Shown one piece after another: positions 47,838 to 57,253 of a stretch of 64,000 nt of DNA. A model generated the notes under the pieces. The model searched no databases, had not been told where the DNA came from, and saw only the letters and a list, made by a program, of their open reading frames with translations. The stretch is from Shewanella psychromarinicola. GTDB lineage: Bacteria > Pseudomonadota > Gammaproteobacteria > Enterobacterales > Shewanellaceae. Where the stretch lies: NCBI RefSeq assembly GCF_003855155.1, contig NZ_CP034073.1, positions 3,844,001-3,908,000 of the forward strand, in the 5' to 3' direction. Each line of letters begins with the position of its first letter. Within the stretch, counting starts at the first letter, position 1. The position numbers and the translations under genes are program-made.

Positions 47838-48440
47838 CTATCTAAAACCACGACCTTTTCTATTCAACTCGCCATTTTCAATTCTTTTTTGCTGTGATTT
47901 TTTTAGCATCACAAATAGCGCGCCGACCCCGCCACATTCTTTTGTGGCAGAATGATACGCGGTAACCGGCTCGATAAATTGTAACCAATGACATACTGCA
48001 GATTTCATTAATGCTGCATAAGGTTTGCTTTTATAACCCTTACCATGAATAACCAGTATGTTACGTTCTCCGTGTTCATAAGCACTTAATACGTAATTAA
48101 GTAAACTTTCACGGGCCTGTAAAAGCCGATATTGATGTAAATCCAACACAGTATTGAATCGATATTTACCCAGTCGAAGTTGTGTAAACACTTCGTCTTG
48201 AATGCCATCCATTTTATAGCTCACCACATCGTCGGGCTTAAGCGGTTTGAATAAATAAGGATCGGTGGGCAATAACGCTAACAACTCATGTTGCTCTGCT
48301 GCCGCTCGCTTTGCCAGTTGAGCATCTGTTACTCTTAATGGATTAGGCCATGTTTGGGCAGTCTGTGTTTGATGTTGATGTTTAATAGGAGTCACATCGG
48401 CCATTTCTTGTAAGAATAATGGGTCATCACTTAACAACAT
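47838..48440 (-). CDS. smrA: SmrA, Smr-domain DNA endonuclease (200 aa)
   Basis: Smr-domain protein of the E. coli YdaL/SmrA type, with nicking endonuclease activity reported for the family. The C-terminal Smr domain shows LDLHQYRLLQARESL and ILVIHGKGYKSKPYAALMKSAVCHWL, followed by GGVGALFVMLK. The N-terminal ~90 residues are the SmrA-specific region. It ends in a basic tail. GGAGG on the minus strand lies a few bases before the ATG. Confidence 0.92.
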   Translation of the reverse strand: MLLSDDPLFLQEMADVTPIKHQHQTQTAQTWPNPLRVTDAQLAKRAAAEQHELLALLPTDPYLFKPLKPDDVVSYKMDGIQDEVFTQLRLGKYRFNTVLDLHQYRLLQARESLLNYVLSAYEHGERNILVIHGKGYKSKPYAALMKSAVCHWLQFIEPVTAYHSATKECGGVGALFVMLKKSQQKRIENGELNRKGRGFR

Positions 48441-48586
48441 ATGGACCTCCTACATACTTTGTAAAGATTCTACGCTTTAGCAAAGTTGATGAATAAATTA
48501 TAGTTACGGTTACGGTATCGCTTCAATTATTGATTTAGGCGACAACTGCCTTGAAAAACACCGTTAGCTAAAAAGAGAACTAATCC

Positions 48587-49171
48587 TTGAAAAAAATATT
48601 GACCTTATTGAATGCGCCATGGTCGTCTCTACTTCTGCTAGCAGTGGGTTTGAGCGGAATCACGTTGAACGTTTATGCCGCAGAGTCGATCCCTCATCAG
48701 ACGTTGAATGCTAATTTTACAAAATTGACTCAAGCTTTTGAACAATTAGATTTAACCGCCATTGAGCAAATATACACTGACGATGCTGTGTATATTTCTG
48801 AAACACAAGACCGAGGCATCATTAGCGGTAAAGAAAACATTTTAGATCTGTATAGCCGATTTTTTAATAAGATTAAAACTAAACACGCTAAACTTGAAGT
48901 CGACTTTCGTGTACTTGTACGTTATAGCGAACCAAATAGCGCAACCTACATTGGTTATTATTTAGTGCGGTTTCACCCAGGAAAAGAGTCTGGTGAACCG
49001 ATCAGTGAGTTTGCCGGTAAGTTTGTGACTGTTTTTACCAAAGACAGCAAGCAACAATGGAAAATTAGCGTCGACTCTAACACTCACGCCGCGCCCCATT
49101 TTTACTATGATGCGAAACCGGTACCGAATCTATATTATGGTCGGCAATTTATTGCTGCAGCCGCAAAATAA
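48587..49171 (+). CDS. Exported NTF2-like (DUF4440-type) protein (194 aa)
   Basis: An N-terminal signal peptide (MKKILTLLNAPWSSLLLLAVGLSGITLNVYAAE) is followed by a domain of the SnoaL/NTF2-like fold: LTQAFEQLDLTAIEQIYTDDAVYISETQDRGIISGKENILDLYSRFF. It should be periplasmic. The exact role is unknown; related proteins bind or isomerise small molecules. The start is a TTG with AAGAG about 7 bases upstream. ychJ follows after 8 bases. Confidence 0.75.
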   Translation: MKKILTLLNAPWSSLLLLAVGLSGITLNVYAAESIPHQTLNANFTKLTQAFEQLDLTAIEQIYTDDAVYISETQDRGIISGKENILDLYSRFFNKIKTKHAKLEVDFRVLVRYSEPNSATYIGYYLVRFHPGKESGEPISEFAGKFVTVFTKDSKQQWKISVDSNTHAAPHFYYDAKPVPNLYYGRQFIAAAAK

Positions 49172-49179
49172 TAAACTTG

Positions 49180-49671
49180 ATGAAGAATAATGATTTATTA
49201 GACGCTAAATCGACACACTGCCCCTGTGGCAGTTCACGTCCCTACGAGCAATGCTGTGAGCCATATCATTTAGGTCGTGCTGTGGCAGAGATACCAGAGC
49301 GTTTAATGCGGTCTCGTTATTGTGCCTTTGTGTTGCGTCATTTCCGCTATTTGATTGCGACGCATCATCCACAATATTTACACGGTTTGACTGAACAACA
49401 ACTTGCCCAAGGTAAAACCCAGTGGTTGGGTTTAGTGGTAATGTCATCGACACAACAATCTGAATATGGCGAAGTAACCTTTAAAGCTTGGTTTATTGAA
49501 AACAAACACATTGATGCTATTTATGAGTGTTCGTCATTTATCAAACAAGATGGCCATTGGTTTTATACTCACGGACACCAAATGCAAACTCGGTTACCAG
49601 GCAGGAATGACCCTTGTATCTGTCATAGCGGCAAAAAATTCAAACAATGCTGTGCTAAGCGCACGGGTTAG
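49180..49671 (+). CDS. ychJ: YchJ-like SEC-C motif protein (163 aa)
   Basis: The protein has a zinc-binding SEC-C type motif at each end: CPCGSSRPYEQCC near residue 13 and DPCICHSGKKFKQCC near the C-terminus. Between them lies an NTF2-like YchJ domain (RLMRSRYCAFVLRHFRYLIATHHP). The family role is not established. I take the ATG at 49180; the TTG immediately before is not needed. It is close behind the exported NTF2-like gene and probably co-transcribed. Confidence 0.9.
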   Translation: MKNNDLLDAKSTHCPCGSSRPYEQCCEPYHLGRAVAEIPERLMRSRYCAFVLRHFRYLIATHHPQYLHGLTEQQLAQGKTQWLGLVVMSSTQQSEYGEVTFKAWFIENKHIDAIYECSSFIKQDGHWFYTHGHQMQTRLPGRNDPCICHSGKKFKQCCAKRTG

Positions 49672-49898
49672 CAACGGTGAGTAATACGCTACCCATCCGC
49701 TTAAAAATAAGCCTAGTTGCTGATGTCGTCGAATAGCTCGTTGCAGAGCAATAGTGAATTAATCTGCTATTGATAAATAAAAATTGAGTAAAAGACGCTG
49801 TGAAAAGGCTATTTAGCATTTTGTAGAATACTGCTTAAAGATAATTTCAATCATTACCCGTAAAAATCTTATGCTCCACAAGGATGAAATACGACGAC

Positions 49899-52133
49899 TC
49901 AGCCAACATGTTGCTCACTTAATGCCTGTTGGTGTCGTTTCATCTCATGGGCATTAATAAACAAGGCAAAATCATTAACACGTATAGCTGGGCTATATAA
50001 AAACCCTTGAGCATGATCGCAAGCGTTCAATGTTAAAAACGCTTCCTGTTCTTTGGTTTCAACCCCTTCAGCGGTTAACGAAATATTCAGTGCTTTAGCC
50101 ATCGCGATAATCGCACTGACAATCTCACGGCTTTCGTGGCTAGAACAGATATCCATAATAAATGAGCGATCTATTTTTAATTTCGAAATGGGGAATTGCT
50201 TAAGGTATTTCATCGAACTGTAACCTGTACCAAAATCATCAATCGCTAAACCGACACCTAATTCGGCCAATTCATGACATAACTTAATTGCATAGCGAAT
50301 ATCTCCCATGAGTTCAGTTTCAGTTATTTCAAGGATCAAAGTCTTAGGCTTAATACGATAGCGCGTAACGAAACGCCAAACTTGTTCATACAAGTTACCG
50401 CTAAAAAATTGTCGCGCGGCAACATTCACATGCATCGCAATGTTGACATCTTTATGCTGCCACAAATTCAATTGCTTACAGGCCGTTTCTAATACCCATT
50501 CACCAATTTGATTAATCATCCCGGTTTGTTCTGCTATTTCGATAAACGCACCTGGATAAAGCACCCCTTTTTTAGGGTGATGCCAGCGAATTAATGCTTC
50601 TGCACCAATATACTGATTATTTTGCAGATCCATTAAGGGTTGATAATACAACTCAAACTCTCGACCGCGAATAGCGTGGTGTAAATCATGCTCTATCTCT
50701 GCTTTAGTGTTAAAAGCTTCAAGTAGCGCTTCATTAAAGAATTGATAATGAATATCATTGTTTTTCTTAGCAACTTGTAACGTAATATCAGCACAAGATA
50801 ACGGGTTGAACAAGCCGACTACTGACTTGATATCGACTACGGCAATGGCGGGTCTAGGTTCTACTTTTTCTCGATAGATGACTGATGAAGCGGCCAGATT
50901 CATGTAAAGCTGGCTGATCATTTGTTCGACATCTGTATCCGGTAACATCGGCGGCAATAATACAGCAAATTCATCGCTACCTATTCTGGCGACATCAATA
51001 GCGTTGGAAGTCTCTGCAAAATATTGTAAACGTCTTGCCGTCTCAATTAATAAGGCGTCACCTTGTTCATGGCCATGAGTATCGTTAAAACGCTTGAAGC
51101 CTAATAAATCAATAAGAATTAATGTACCTTCAGTAGCGCTATCTAGAATGGGGGTAAAATGGCTACGATTGTGTAGTCCTGTTAATGAACAATGCCATGC
51201 CAAACGCTCTAATTCGGCTTTGTGTAAATATTCTGCGGAATTATCGTAACTAGACACAAGCGCATAATGCTTACCTTGTTCCGTTACAAACGGCGTAACA
51301 TGATAATTTATCCAATATTCACTACCGTCAATTCGCGCCAATTTAAGGTCGCCTTTAACGATCTCGCTATTACGTAATTTATTGATAACCTGGTCAAGCA
51401 GTTGTGGCGTATGCCTAAACACATCGAGGTTTGAAGCACTATGATGTTCAACCGAAGAACGGGGTAACCCGGTCATTTTTTCGTGGGCACTGTTAACATA
51501 CTCAATAATACGACTATCGGTATTCACCAGCATGACAACATGTTCTGATTGCTCGGTAGCATTTCGCAACATATAAACTTGTTCATTGCGATCATAGGTA
51601 TAGCGCGTAGATAACGTTAACGCCAATTGATCAGCACATTGAATAGCAAACTGAATATCAGATTTTATCCAACGGGCCTCTTCACAGCTTTCCACCGACA
51701 AAATGCCCTCTATATGGCCATTTATTCGGATGGCAATATCGATACTGGTGGCAATGTTGTGGTGTTGGTAGTACTCAGAAAATGTTTGAACTAAATTTAT
51801 ATGCGTGCTGTCGGTGGATAAAATATATCGATGGGAACGTAACTCATTAAAATATTGAGGGTCAATGGTCATTTGTCTCAAATGAGATAAATGACTCAGT
51901 TTGTCGTTAACCTTGCTTGCGACTAAAGTATGCTCACAGATAAAATCGTCATCGTCAGCAAAGCCGTTACTATCGTTTTTATTTCTCAATGACCAAACAG
52001 ATACAAATGACGCAGCGAAATATTCTCGCAGCTGTTGGCATACCAACTCTGCGGTTTTTTTGAAATCACCTTGTTGTTTAGCACTGGAATTTACAATTAA
52101 TTCCAATAAATGCTGTTGCTCTTTTCGATTCAT
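49899..52133 (-). CDS. GAF-PAS-GGDEF-EAL c-di-GMP protein (744 aa)
   Basis: Domains in order: GAF (about 20-175), PAS (about 195-300), GGDEF (about 312-475) and EAL (about 485-735). The GGDEF loop reads GSDEF (385-389), so cyclase activity is doubtful. The EAL domain keeps EALIRW (512-517) and DDFGTGYSSMKYL with LKIDRSFI and AEGVET, so it should be an active c-di-GMP phosphodiesterase. No membrane segment or signal peptide, so it is a cytoplasmic sensor. It is a single-gene unit. Confidence 0.9.
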   Translation of the reverse strand: MNRKEQQHLLELIVNSSAKQQGDFKKTAELVCQQLREYFAASFVSVWSLRNKNDSNGFADDDDFICEHTLVASKVNDKLSHLSHLRQMTIDPQYFNELRSHRYILSTDSTHINLVQTFSEYYQHHNIATSIDIAIRINGHIEGILSVESCEEARWIKSDIQFAIQCADQLALTLSTRYTYDRNEQVYMLRNATEQSEHVVMLVNTDSRIIEYVNSAHEKMTGLPRSSVEHHSASNLDVFRHTPQLLDQVINKLRNSEIVKGDLKLARIDGSEYWINYHVTPFVTEQGKHYALVSSYDNSAEYLHKAELERLAWHCSLTGLHNRSHFTPILDSATEGTLILIDLLGFKRFNDTHGHEQGDALLIETARRLQYFAETSNAIDVARIGSDEFAVLLPPMLPDTDVEQMISQLYMNLAASSVIYREKVEPRPAIAVVDIKSVVGLFNPLSCADITLQVAKKNNDIHYQFFNEALLEAFNTKAEIEHDLHHAIRGREFELYYQPLMDLQNNQYIGAEALIRWHHPKKGVLYPGAFIEIAEQTGMINQIGEWVLETACKQLNLWQHKDVNIAMHVNVAARQFFSGNLYEQVWRFVTRYRIKPKTLILEITETELMGDIRYAIKLCHELAELGVGLAIDDFGTGYSSMKYLKQFPISKLKIDRSFIMDICSSHESREIVSAIIAMAKALNISLTAEGVETKEQEAFLTLNACDHAQGFLYSPAIRVNDFALFINAHEMKRHQQALSEQHVG

Positions 52134-52474
52134 TTACATTCCGAAAAAATGGCTTCATCACTCTAAATCTTTAACATTATTAACTCAGTACACTTATTAT
52201 TATTTTCTGATATTCACAGCGTGAGTCAACATATAACAGCAATGCACCGGGAGCGAAACTCGCGTTAAAAACATTTAGAATATTAGATTAGCATAAGCTA
52301 CTATACCTTTAGTTAAGTAAAGCAGATTACACCCGATACTCTAAAACAGCAATCCTTTGGTAATATATTGTTACGCTTAATTAGGATTGTTGACACACGA
52401 TGCTCACTCCCATAAAAAGTGTTTAACAACAAACACGTAACACGTTTTTATTTTCATTACAAAGTGCCATAAAT
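52134..52474. other. 340-bp gap upstream of the EAL gene
   Basis: AT-rich, without a recognised gene, repeat or operator. Presumably holds the promoter of the GAF-PAS-GGDEF-EAL gene. Confidence 0.4.
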
Positions 52475-52762
52475 CTAAAGTTGATTTTCAAGTTGAAAAA
52501 TCATCTTCTCCACGCTATAAGCGAAATCAAGCTTCAAAGCAATAGTGTTATCCTCATCAACAATCTCAGCTTTTGTATCAGTAAAACGTTGTTGTGCTAT
52601 TTGCTGCATAGCTTGTGCTTGCAACAATGCATCGTCACCGACAAAACTAAGCATCAATAAAGTATCTTCTGCTTCAACGACGGCACCAATATCAACATAA
52701 CTACCACATTCCGCACAGGTGTCATTGACATTACCTTGTTGCTGTTTAATTTTCTCAATCAT
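52475..52762 (-). CDS. YfcZ/YiiS-family (DUF406) protein (95 aa)
   Basis: A small soluble protein matching the DUF406 family. CAECGSYVDIGAVV corresponds to the N-terminal cysteine region, and LKLDFAYSVEKMIFQLENQL to the conserved C-terminal strand and helix of YfcZ. Function unknown. A GGGGTGAG stretch lies upstream on the minus strand. It is 141 bases downstream of the next gene on the same strand. Confidence 0.82.
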   Translation of the reverse strand: MIEKIKQQQGNVNDTCAECGSYVDIGAVVEAEDTLLMLSFVGDDALLQAQAMQQIAQQRFTDTKAEIVDEDNTIALKLDFAYSVEKMIFQLENQL

Positions 52763-52903
52763 TACTCACCCCATCAGTTTGTTTAACGTCGAACCACAAA
52801 TATAACCCAATTTTGGCTGAATTTTATTTGCCATGCTCACAATTACCAAAAATATTCACTCTATACTATCTAAGAGTAACAGCACCGTATTAACCCTAAG
52901 CAG

Positions 52904-53401
52904 TTAAGCCAACTGTAATGATAAGGTATTTGAAATCTTACGTTGTGTATTGAGCTGATCCAGAAAATGCATCTCTTCTATTGGAGTATGTTGTTGGTAA
53001 GCATTAATGGCTTTATTTTTAGTCAGGTAATCACAGTTACTTAAGACTTCAACCATCGCATCTGGTTGAGAGCCTCTAATCACAAGCGCTTCTGGCGTTA
53101 ATGCTTGTTGAAGTTGAAACTGCCTTGCCCCTTGCTGCTGAAACACAATAGCGTTATCGATAGTGTCCGGGTGGACTGATATATCATCAACCAGTAATTG
53201 CGCTGGCGGTACCGCAAACTGTCTTCGTAGCTTTTGCGTGCTCTCTATATCATTATCCAATTGAAATTGAGCCATATCAACGGCATCAACCGACAACATA
53301 GCCAATAGCAAACCAAATTCACCGCGACGATTATGTTCAATCGCGACGTTTAATCGGTTCCCTATTTGTAATTCATTGACTAATGTTGATTCAATTTGCA
53401 T
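52904..53401 (-). CDS. VC2046/SO_2500-family protein (165 aa)
   Basis: A soluble protein starting MQIESTLVNELQIGNRLNVAIEHNRRGEFGLLLAMLS that I match, from memory, to the VC2046-type family of Vibrio and Shewanella. No motif points to a reaction. It lies upstream of the DUF406 gene on the same strand and 125 bases from the tRNA cluster. Function unknown. Confidence 0.75.
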   Translation of the reverse strand: MQIESTLVNELQIGNRLNVAIEHNRRGEFGLLLAMLSVDAVDMAQFQLDNDIESTQKLRRQFAVPPAQLLVDDISVHPDTIDNAIVFQQQGARQFQLQQALTPEALVIRGSQPDAMVEVLSNCDYLTKNKAINAYQQHTPIEEMHFLDQLNTQRKISNTLSLQLA

Positions 53402-53526
53402 ATAAAAACATCACTACTATTGCTCGATGCTAATTTATCGACCAAACAGTCATAAACTTTAGCAATATATTCAATTTTACACTTTACATATAAAAGGTTT
53501 CTGACTACTATGGCGGCCGCAATTGA

Positions 53527-53611
53527 GGAGGGGTTCCCGAGTGGCCAAAGGGATCAGACTGTAAATCTGACGGCTCAGCCTTCGAAGGTTCGAATCCTTC
53601 TCCCTCCACCA
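53527..53611 (+). tRNA. tRNA-Tyr (GTA), copy 1
   Basis: 85 bases including encoded CCA. Acceptor GGAGGGG pairs with TCCCTCC. The anticodon loop reads CTGTAAA (anticodon GTA). It has the long variable arm of bacterial tRNA-Tyr and the T-arm GAAGG-TTCGAAT-CCTTC. Confidence 0.97.
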
Positions 53612-53678
53612 TTTGCGATGTGGTAAAGCTGTAAAGAGTTAAAATGTAAAAAGAGAGTAAGAAAAAAAGAAAAAATGT

Positions 53679-53763
53679 GGAGGGGTTCCCGAGTGGCCAA
53701 AGGGATCAGACTGTAAATCTGACGGCTCAGCCTTCGAAGGTTCGAATCCTTCTCCCTCCACCA
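53679..53763 (+). tRNA. tRNA-Tyr (GTA), copy 2
   Basis: Identical in sequence to copy 1, 67 bases downstream, with encoded CCA. The spacer is AT-rich and unrelated to the second spacer. Confidence 0.97.
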
Positions 53764-53793
53764 TCTTTCTTTTATTCGTATCTATCTTGCTGT

Positions 53794-53878
53794 GGAGGGG
53801 TTCCCGAGTGGCCAAAGGGATCAGACTGTAAATCTGACGGCTCAGCCTTCGAAGGTTCGAATCCTTCTCCCTCCACCA
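53794..53878 (+). tRNA. tRNA-Tyr (GTA), copy 3
   Basis: Identical to copies 1 and 2, 30 bases after copy 2, with encoded CCA. The three are probably one precursor transcript. Confidence 0.97.
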
Positions 53879-54020
53879 TTTTACATCTTACTTTAATTCA
53901 ACGCTGTTTTATTACTGTGTCCTGTAGCTTATTTACCCTTGTTAAAAATATTTCCCTATCTGCGCTTTGTCGACCTCATCTAGACCAATTTATGTCATCC
54001 AAGTTATAGTCTGTTTACAC

Positions 54021-54100
54021 CACTATCTGTTGTACTCACTATCTGTTGTACTAACAATCTGTTGTACTAACAATCTGTTGTGATAACTATTGTGTTATTT
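54021..54100. repeat. 16-bp tandem repeat, 4-5 copies
   Basis: CACTATCTGTTGTACT occurs perfectly twice (54021, 54037), then twice as AACAATCTGTTGT-A/G-variant (54053, 54069), with a faded fifth copy from 54085. Confidence 0.92.
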
Positions 54101-54141
54101 ATTGTGGTAGTACTTGTACTCACTACTGGGTTACTTGTGCA

Positions 54142-54177
54142 CTAATTGTTGTTTTAATTGTTGTTCTAATTGTTGTG
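54142..54177. repeat. 12-bp tandem repeat, 3 copies
   Basis: CTAATTGTTGTT, TTAATTGTTGTT and CTAATTGTTGTG follow one another. The core TTGTTGT echoes the 16-bp repeat nearby. Confidence 0.85.
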
Positions 54178-54314
54178 TGATTAGCTGATCTCAACAATAT
54201 TGCCCTTCATCGCCGTTATTCAATAATAATTGTTTCCTTGTGTCGATAAACACTACTCTTAAGTTTGTATTTTAGTTATTATTTATTCCTTTTTGGAATA
54301 ACGGGTGCAATTGC

Positions 54315-55376
54315 ATGTCATCTACTTGGGTCAATCAGGCCATCGCAAAAATAGAAGCCGATTATCAACGTTCTGCAGATACGCATCTTATAAAATTAGA
54401 TCTTCCACAACTTGATGGAATAGACATTTATTTAAAAGATGAGAGTACTCACCCCACTGGTAGCTTAAAACATCGCTTAGCTCGATCACTATTTCTGTAT
54501 GCGCTCTGTAATGGCTGGATAAAAAAAGATACCCCGATTATTGAATCCTCCTCTGGCAGCACCGCCGTTTCGGAAGCCTATTTTGCAAGATTACTCGGAT
54601 TACCTTTTATCGCAGTGATGCCAACTACTACCGCCAAGAAAAAAATCCAACAAATTGAATTCTATGGTGCTCAATGCCATTTTGTCGATAATGGCAGTCA
54701 AATGTATGCAGAATCAGAAAGGTTAGCCACTGAGTTAAAGGGTCATTATATGGACCAATTCACTTATGCTGAACGCGCAACAGATTGGCGGGGTAATAAC
54801 AATATTGCTGACTCGATTTTTAATCAGATGGAAAGAGAACCTTATCCAATTCCAAGTTGGATTGTCATGAGCCCTGGTACTGGAGGTACAAGTGCCACCA
54901 TTGGCCGCTACATTCGTTATCAACAACAACAAACACAACTGTGCGTCGTTGACCCAGAAAATTCAGTATTTTATGATTACTTTCACAGTGGTGATGCCAC
55001 TCTGGTTAGTGATAAAAGCAGTAAAATTGAAGGCATTGGTCGACCTCGCGTTGAACCGTCTTTTATTGCTGGTGTGATTGATAGCATGATTAAAATCCCT
55101 GATGCCGCCTCAATCGCAACGATTCAGTGGTTAGAACAACTCATCGGGCGTAAAACCGGTGCGTCAACCGGCACAAACTTATACGGCGCATTGTTGCTGG
55201 CATCGCAGATGCGAACTGCCGGTCAAACAGGCTCGATTGTGACCTTGATTTGTGATGCCGGAGAGCGTTATCTAGATACCTATTACAATCCACAATGGAT
55301 TGAGGACAACATTGGTTGTTTTGAGCACTATCGAGAAAAACTGACCGCGTTTAATGACACAGGTTTACTGAGTTAA
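54315..55376 (+). CDS. Cysteine-synthase-family PLP enzyme (353 aa)
   Basis: A fold-type II PLP enzyme of the cysteine synthase/beta-synthase group. The PLP lysine is in [14 protein letters not shown], the substrate loop in [19 protein letters not shown], and the phosphate-binding glycine loop in [15 protein letters not shown]. It differs from CysK/CysM in several loops and in length, so it may be a desulfhydrase or another beta-elimination enzyme rather than the main cysteine synthase. No cysteine-pathway genes are adjacent. The only purine-rich stretch upstream of the ATG is weak. Confidence 0.82.
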   Translation: MSSTWVNQAIAKIEADYQRSADTHLIKLDLPQLDGIDIYLKDESTHPTGSLKHRLARSLFLYALCNGWIKKDTPIIESSSGSTAVSEAYFARLLGLPFIAVMPTTTAKKKIQQIEFYGAQCHFVDNGSQMYAESERLATELKGHYMDQFTYAERATDWRGNNNIADSIFNQMEREPYPIPSWIVMSPGTGGTSATIGRYIRYQQQQTQLCVVDPENSVFYDYFHSGDATLVSDKSSKIEGIGRPRVEPSFIAGVIDSMIKIPDAASIATIQWLEQLIGRKTGASTGTNLYGALLLASQMRTAGQTGSIVTLICDAGERYLDTYYNPQWIEDNIGCFEHYREKLTAFNDTGLLS

Positions 55377-55386
55377 CTATCCGAAC

Positions 55387-55426
55387 ATAAAAAAGCCGTT
55401 GAACCTGTGTTCAACGGCTTTTTTAT
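55387..55426. terminator. Bidirectional terminator between the PLP enzyme and queE
   Basis: Perfect 18-bp stem with loop CTGT; core GCCGTTGAAC. A-run before and T-run after serve both convergent genes. Confidence 0.95.
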
Positions 55427-55469
55427 GGCACAACTGTGTTGACACAATTGTGCCTGAAATAAATACCTG

Positions 55470-56138
55470 CTAATCGATATTCAAATATTTGTGTGTTTGG
55501 ATAGATAATCGCCAATTACGACTAATACATACTTTTATTGCAAGTTCTGTCGCGCGGGCCTTTTGGCTGATCGGTTGCAAACAAATGGTTTTATCGCTGA
55601 CATCAATATTTCGCAATAGCTCATCTAATTCTTCAATATGATATTCTGTGGCGATCGGATGTTTAATTTCATTTGCGCGGTTTAATGCTTGTTCGAGCAC
55701 CTTGTATCCACCTTTCATATTGATTTTAGGTGATACAGTTACCCAAACCTTAGCATGGCATTTCACTTCAAAAGTACCACTGGTTTCAATCTGGATCTTA
55801 TAACCAGCCTCTATAAAGTCGGTAGTTAACTCTGTTAAATCATACAAGCACGGCTCACCACCGGTTAACACTATGTGCTTAGCCGTAAATCCTTTCTCTG
55901 TGAACGCTTGCAATAATGTTTGCCCAGTATGATCAGCCCATCGACCGAGGGTGCCATCCACTTGAATAACTTGATCCGCAGTAACTTTATTTTCAGGTAA
56001 TACATCCCAAGTTTGCTTAGTATCACACCATGCACAACCCACAGGACAGCCCTGTAAGCGCACGAACAGTGCAGCAACACCAGTATATGAGCCCTCACCT
56101 TGTATTGTTTCAAATACTTCGTTAATGGGATATTTCAT
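55470..56138 (-). CDS. queE: 7-carboxy-7-deazaguanine synthase QueE (222 aa)
   Basis: QueE is a radical-SAM enzyme that converts 6-carboxytetrahydropterin to 7-carboxy-7-deazaguanine in queuosine synthesis. The cluster motif is CPVGCAWC (CX3CX2C), after INEVFETIQGEGSYTGVAALFVRLQG. Residues VLTGGEPCLYD bind SAM. Length fits E. coli QueE (223). It diverges from queC across a 199-base gap in which I see no preQ1 riboswitch pattern. Confidence 0.96.
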   Translation of the reverse strand: MKYPINEVFETIQGEGSYTGVAALFVRLQGCPVGCAWCDTKQTWDVLPENKVTADQVIQVDGTLGRWADHTGQTLLQAFTEKGFTAKHIVLTGGEPCLYDLTELTTDFIEAGYKIQIETSGTFEVKCHAKVWVTVSPKINMKGGYKVLEQALNRANEIKHPIATEYHIEELDELLRNIDVSDKTICLQPISQKARATELAIKVCISRNWRLSIQTHKYLNID

Positions 56139-56337
56139 CGTTTACCTTACTTTTAGCGACAAGTATCGGCTACCTGACTTTCAACGGGGCGGCATTTATA
56201 GAGTATTTTGCCATTAGCTGCAAGTATTTACACCTATGGCTTTGCAGTTGGGTCTGCCTTAGGTAAAATATCATTTCTATTTACTTGAACCACTAAGCGT
56301 TGATCACACCGATCTTACCCGTCAGTTCAGTACGTTA

Positions 56338-57057
56338 ATGAGTATATCCATGCCAGATGCAAAGCAAAACCCACCAACTAAAGCCCTTGTTGTTTTCAGT
56401 GGCGGTCAAGATTCAACTACTTGTGTTATCCAAGCTTTATCACAATATGATGAAGTACATGGGATCACTTTTGATTATGGTCAACGTCATCGTCAAGAAA
56501 TAGAAGTGGCAAAATCATTGGCAACAGAGTTGAAATTAGCAAGCCATAAAGTCATGGATGCTACCTTGTTAAACGAGTTGGCCATTTCTGCGTTAACGCG
56601 TGACGCCATTCCCGTATCACATGATTTGATGAATAATGGTTTGCCAAATACCTTTGTGCCTGGGCGTAATATACTATTTTTAACCTTAGCGGGTATTTAT
56701 GCTTATCAACTTGGTTGTGAGGTTATCATTACTGGCGTATGTGAAACGGATTTTTCCGGATATCCAGATTGTCGTAACGAGTTTATTCAATCGATGCAAT
56801 CGTCTTTAGCTTTAGGTATGGACAAACCGATTAAAATCGTTACCCCACTAATGTGGCTCAATAAAGCTGAAACATGGGCATTGGCAGACAAATATCATCA
56901 ATTAGCCTTAGTGCAACAACAAACGTTAACTTGTTATAACGGTATTATTGGTGAGGGCTGTGGAGATTGTCCTGCATGTTTACTGCGTCAACGAGGCTTA
57001 GATGATTATCTGCAAAATAGTCAATCAGTCATGACATCGTTAAACAATAAAATATGA
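56338..57057 (+). CDS. queC: 7-cyano-7-deazaguanine synthase QueC (239 aa)
   Basis: QueC makes preQ0 from 7-carboxy-7-deazaguanine, ammonia and ATP. The N-type ATP-pyrophosphatase loop is [10 protein letters not shown]. The C-terminal zinc site is [14 protein letters not shown]. Length is typical (E. coli 231). Another in-frame ATG at 56350 could be the start; neither has a strong ribosome site. Confidence 0.96.
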   Translation: MSISMPDAKQNPPTKALVVFSGGQDSTTCVIQALSQYDEVHGITFDYGQRHRQEIEVAKSLATELKLASHKVMDATLLNELAISALTRDAIPVSHDLMNNGLPNTFVPGRNILFLTLAGIYAYQLGCEVIITGVCETDFSGYPDCRNEFIQSMQSSLALGMDKPIKIVTPLMWLNKAETWALADKYHQLALVQQQTLTCYNGIIGEGCGDCPACLLRQRGLDDYLQNSQSVMTSLNNKI

Positions 57058-57080
57058 CCATATCGTTCACACTCTTTAAC

Positions 57081-57120
57081 TAACAACAGAGGTTTACACT
57101 TTAATATCCCTCTGTTGTTA
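57081..57120 (+). terminator. Hairpin after queC
   Basis: Twelve-bp stem TAACAACAGAGG / CCTCTGTTGTTA with a 16-base loop, 24 bases after the queC stop. No long T-run follows. Confidence 0.6.
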
Positions 57121-57253
57121 TTGCATTATTTTTCATTAAGATACCAAAACGACATAGGGTTAACTCAAAATAACCTTTTTGCGCTACAGTTAACTCAGTG
57201 TCTTCAAAACAAATTGGCTTGACTGAAATTTGACGGTGAGTATAGAGGATATT

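Larger units (their letters stand above)
53879..54314. other. Gap with short tandem repeats after the tRNA-Tyr cluster
   Basis: No gene. It holds the two tandem repeats listed separately. A 110-codon frame covering 53677-54009 runs through tRNA copies 2 and 3 and is not a gene. Confidence 0.6.

Noticed and set aside
53677-54009. 110-codon open frame
   Set aside because: It runs through tRNA-Tyr copies 2 and 3; its repeated peptide is just the tRNA sequence translated twice.
53527-54314. Possible genomic island at the tRNA-Tyr cluster
   Set aside because: No integrase, no repeated tRNA 3' end beyond the three full tRNAs, and flanking genes look like core genome.
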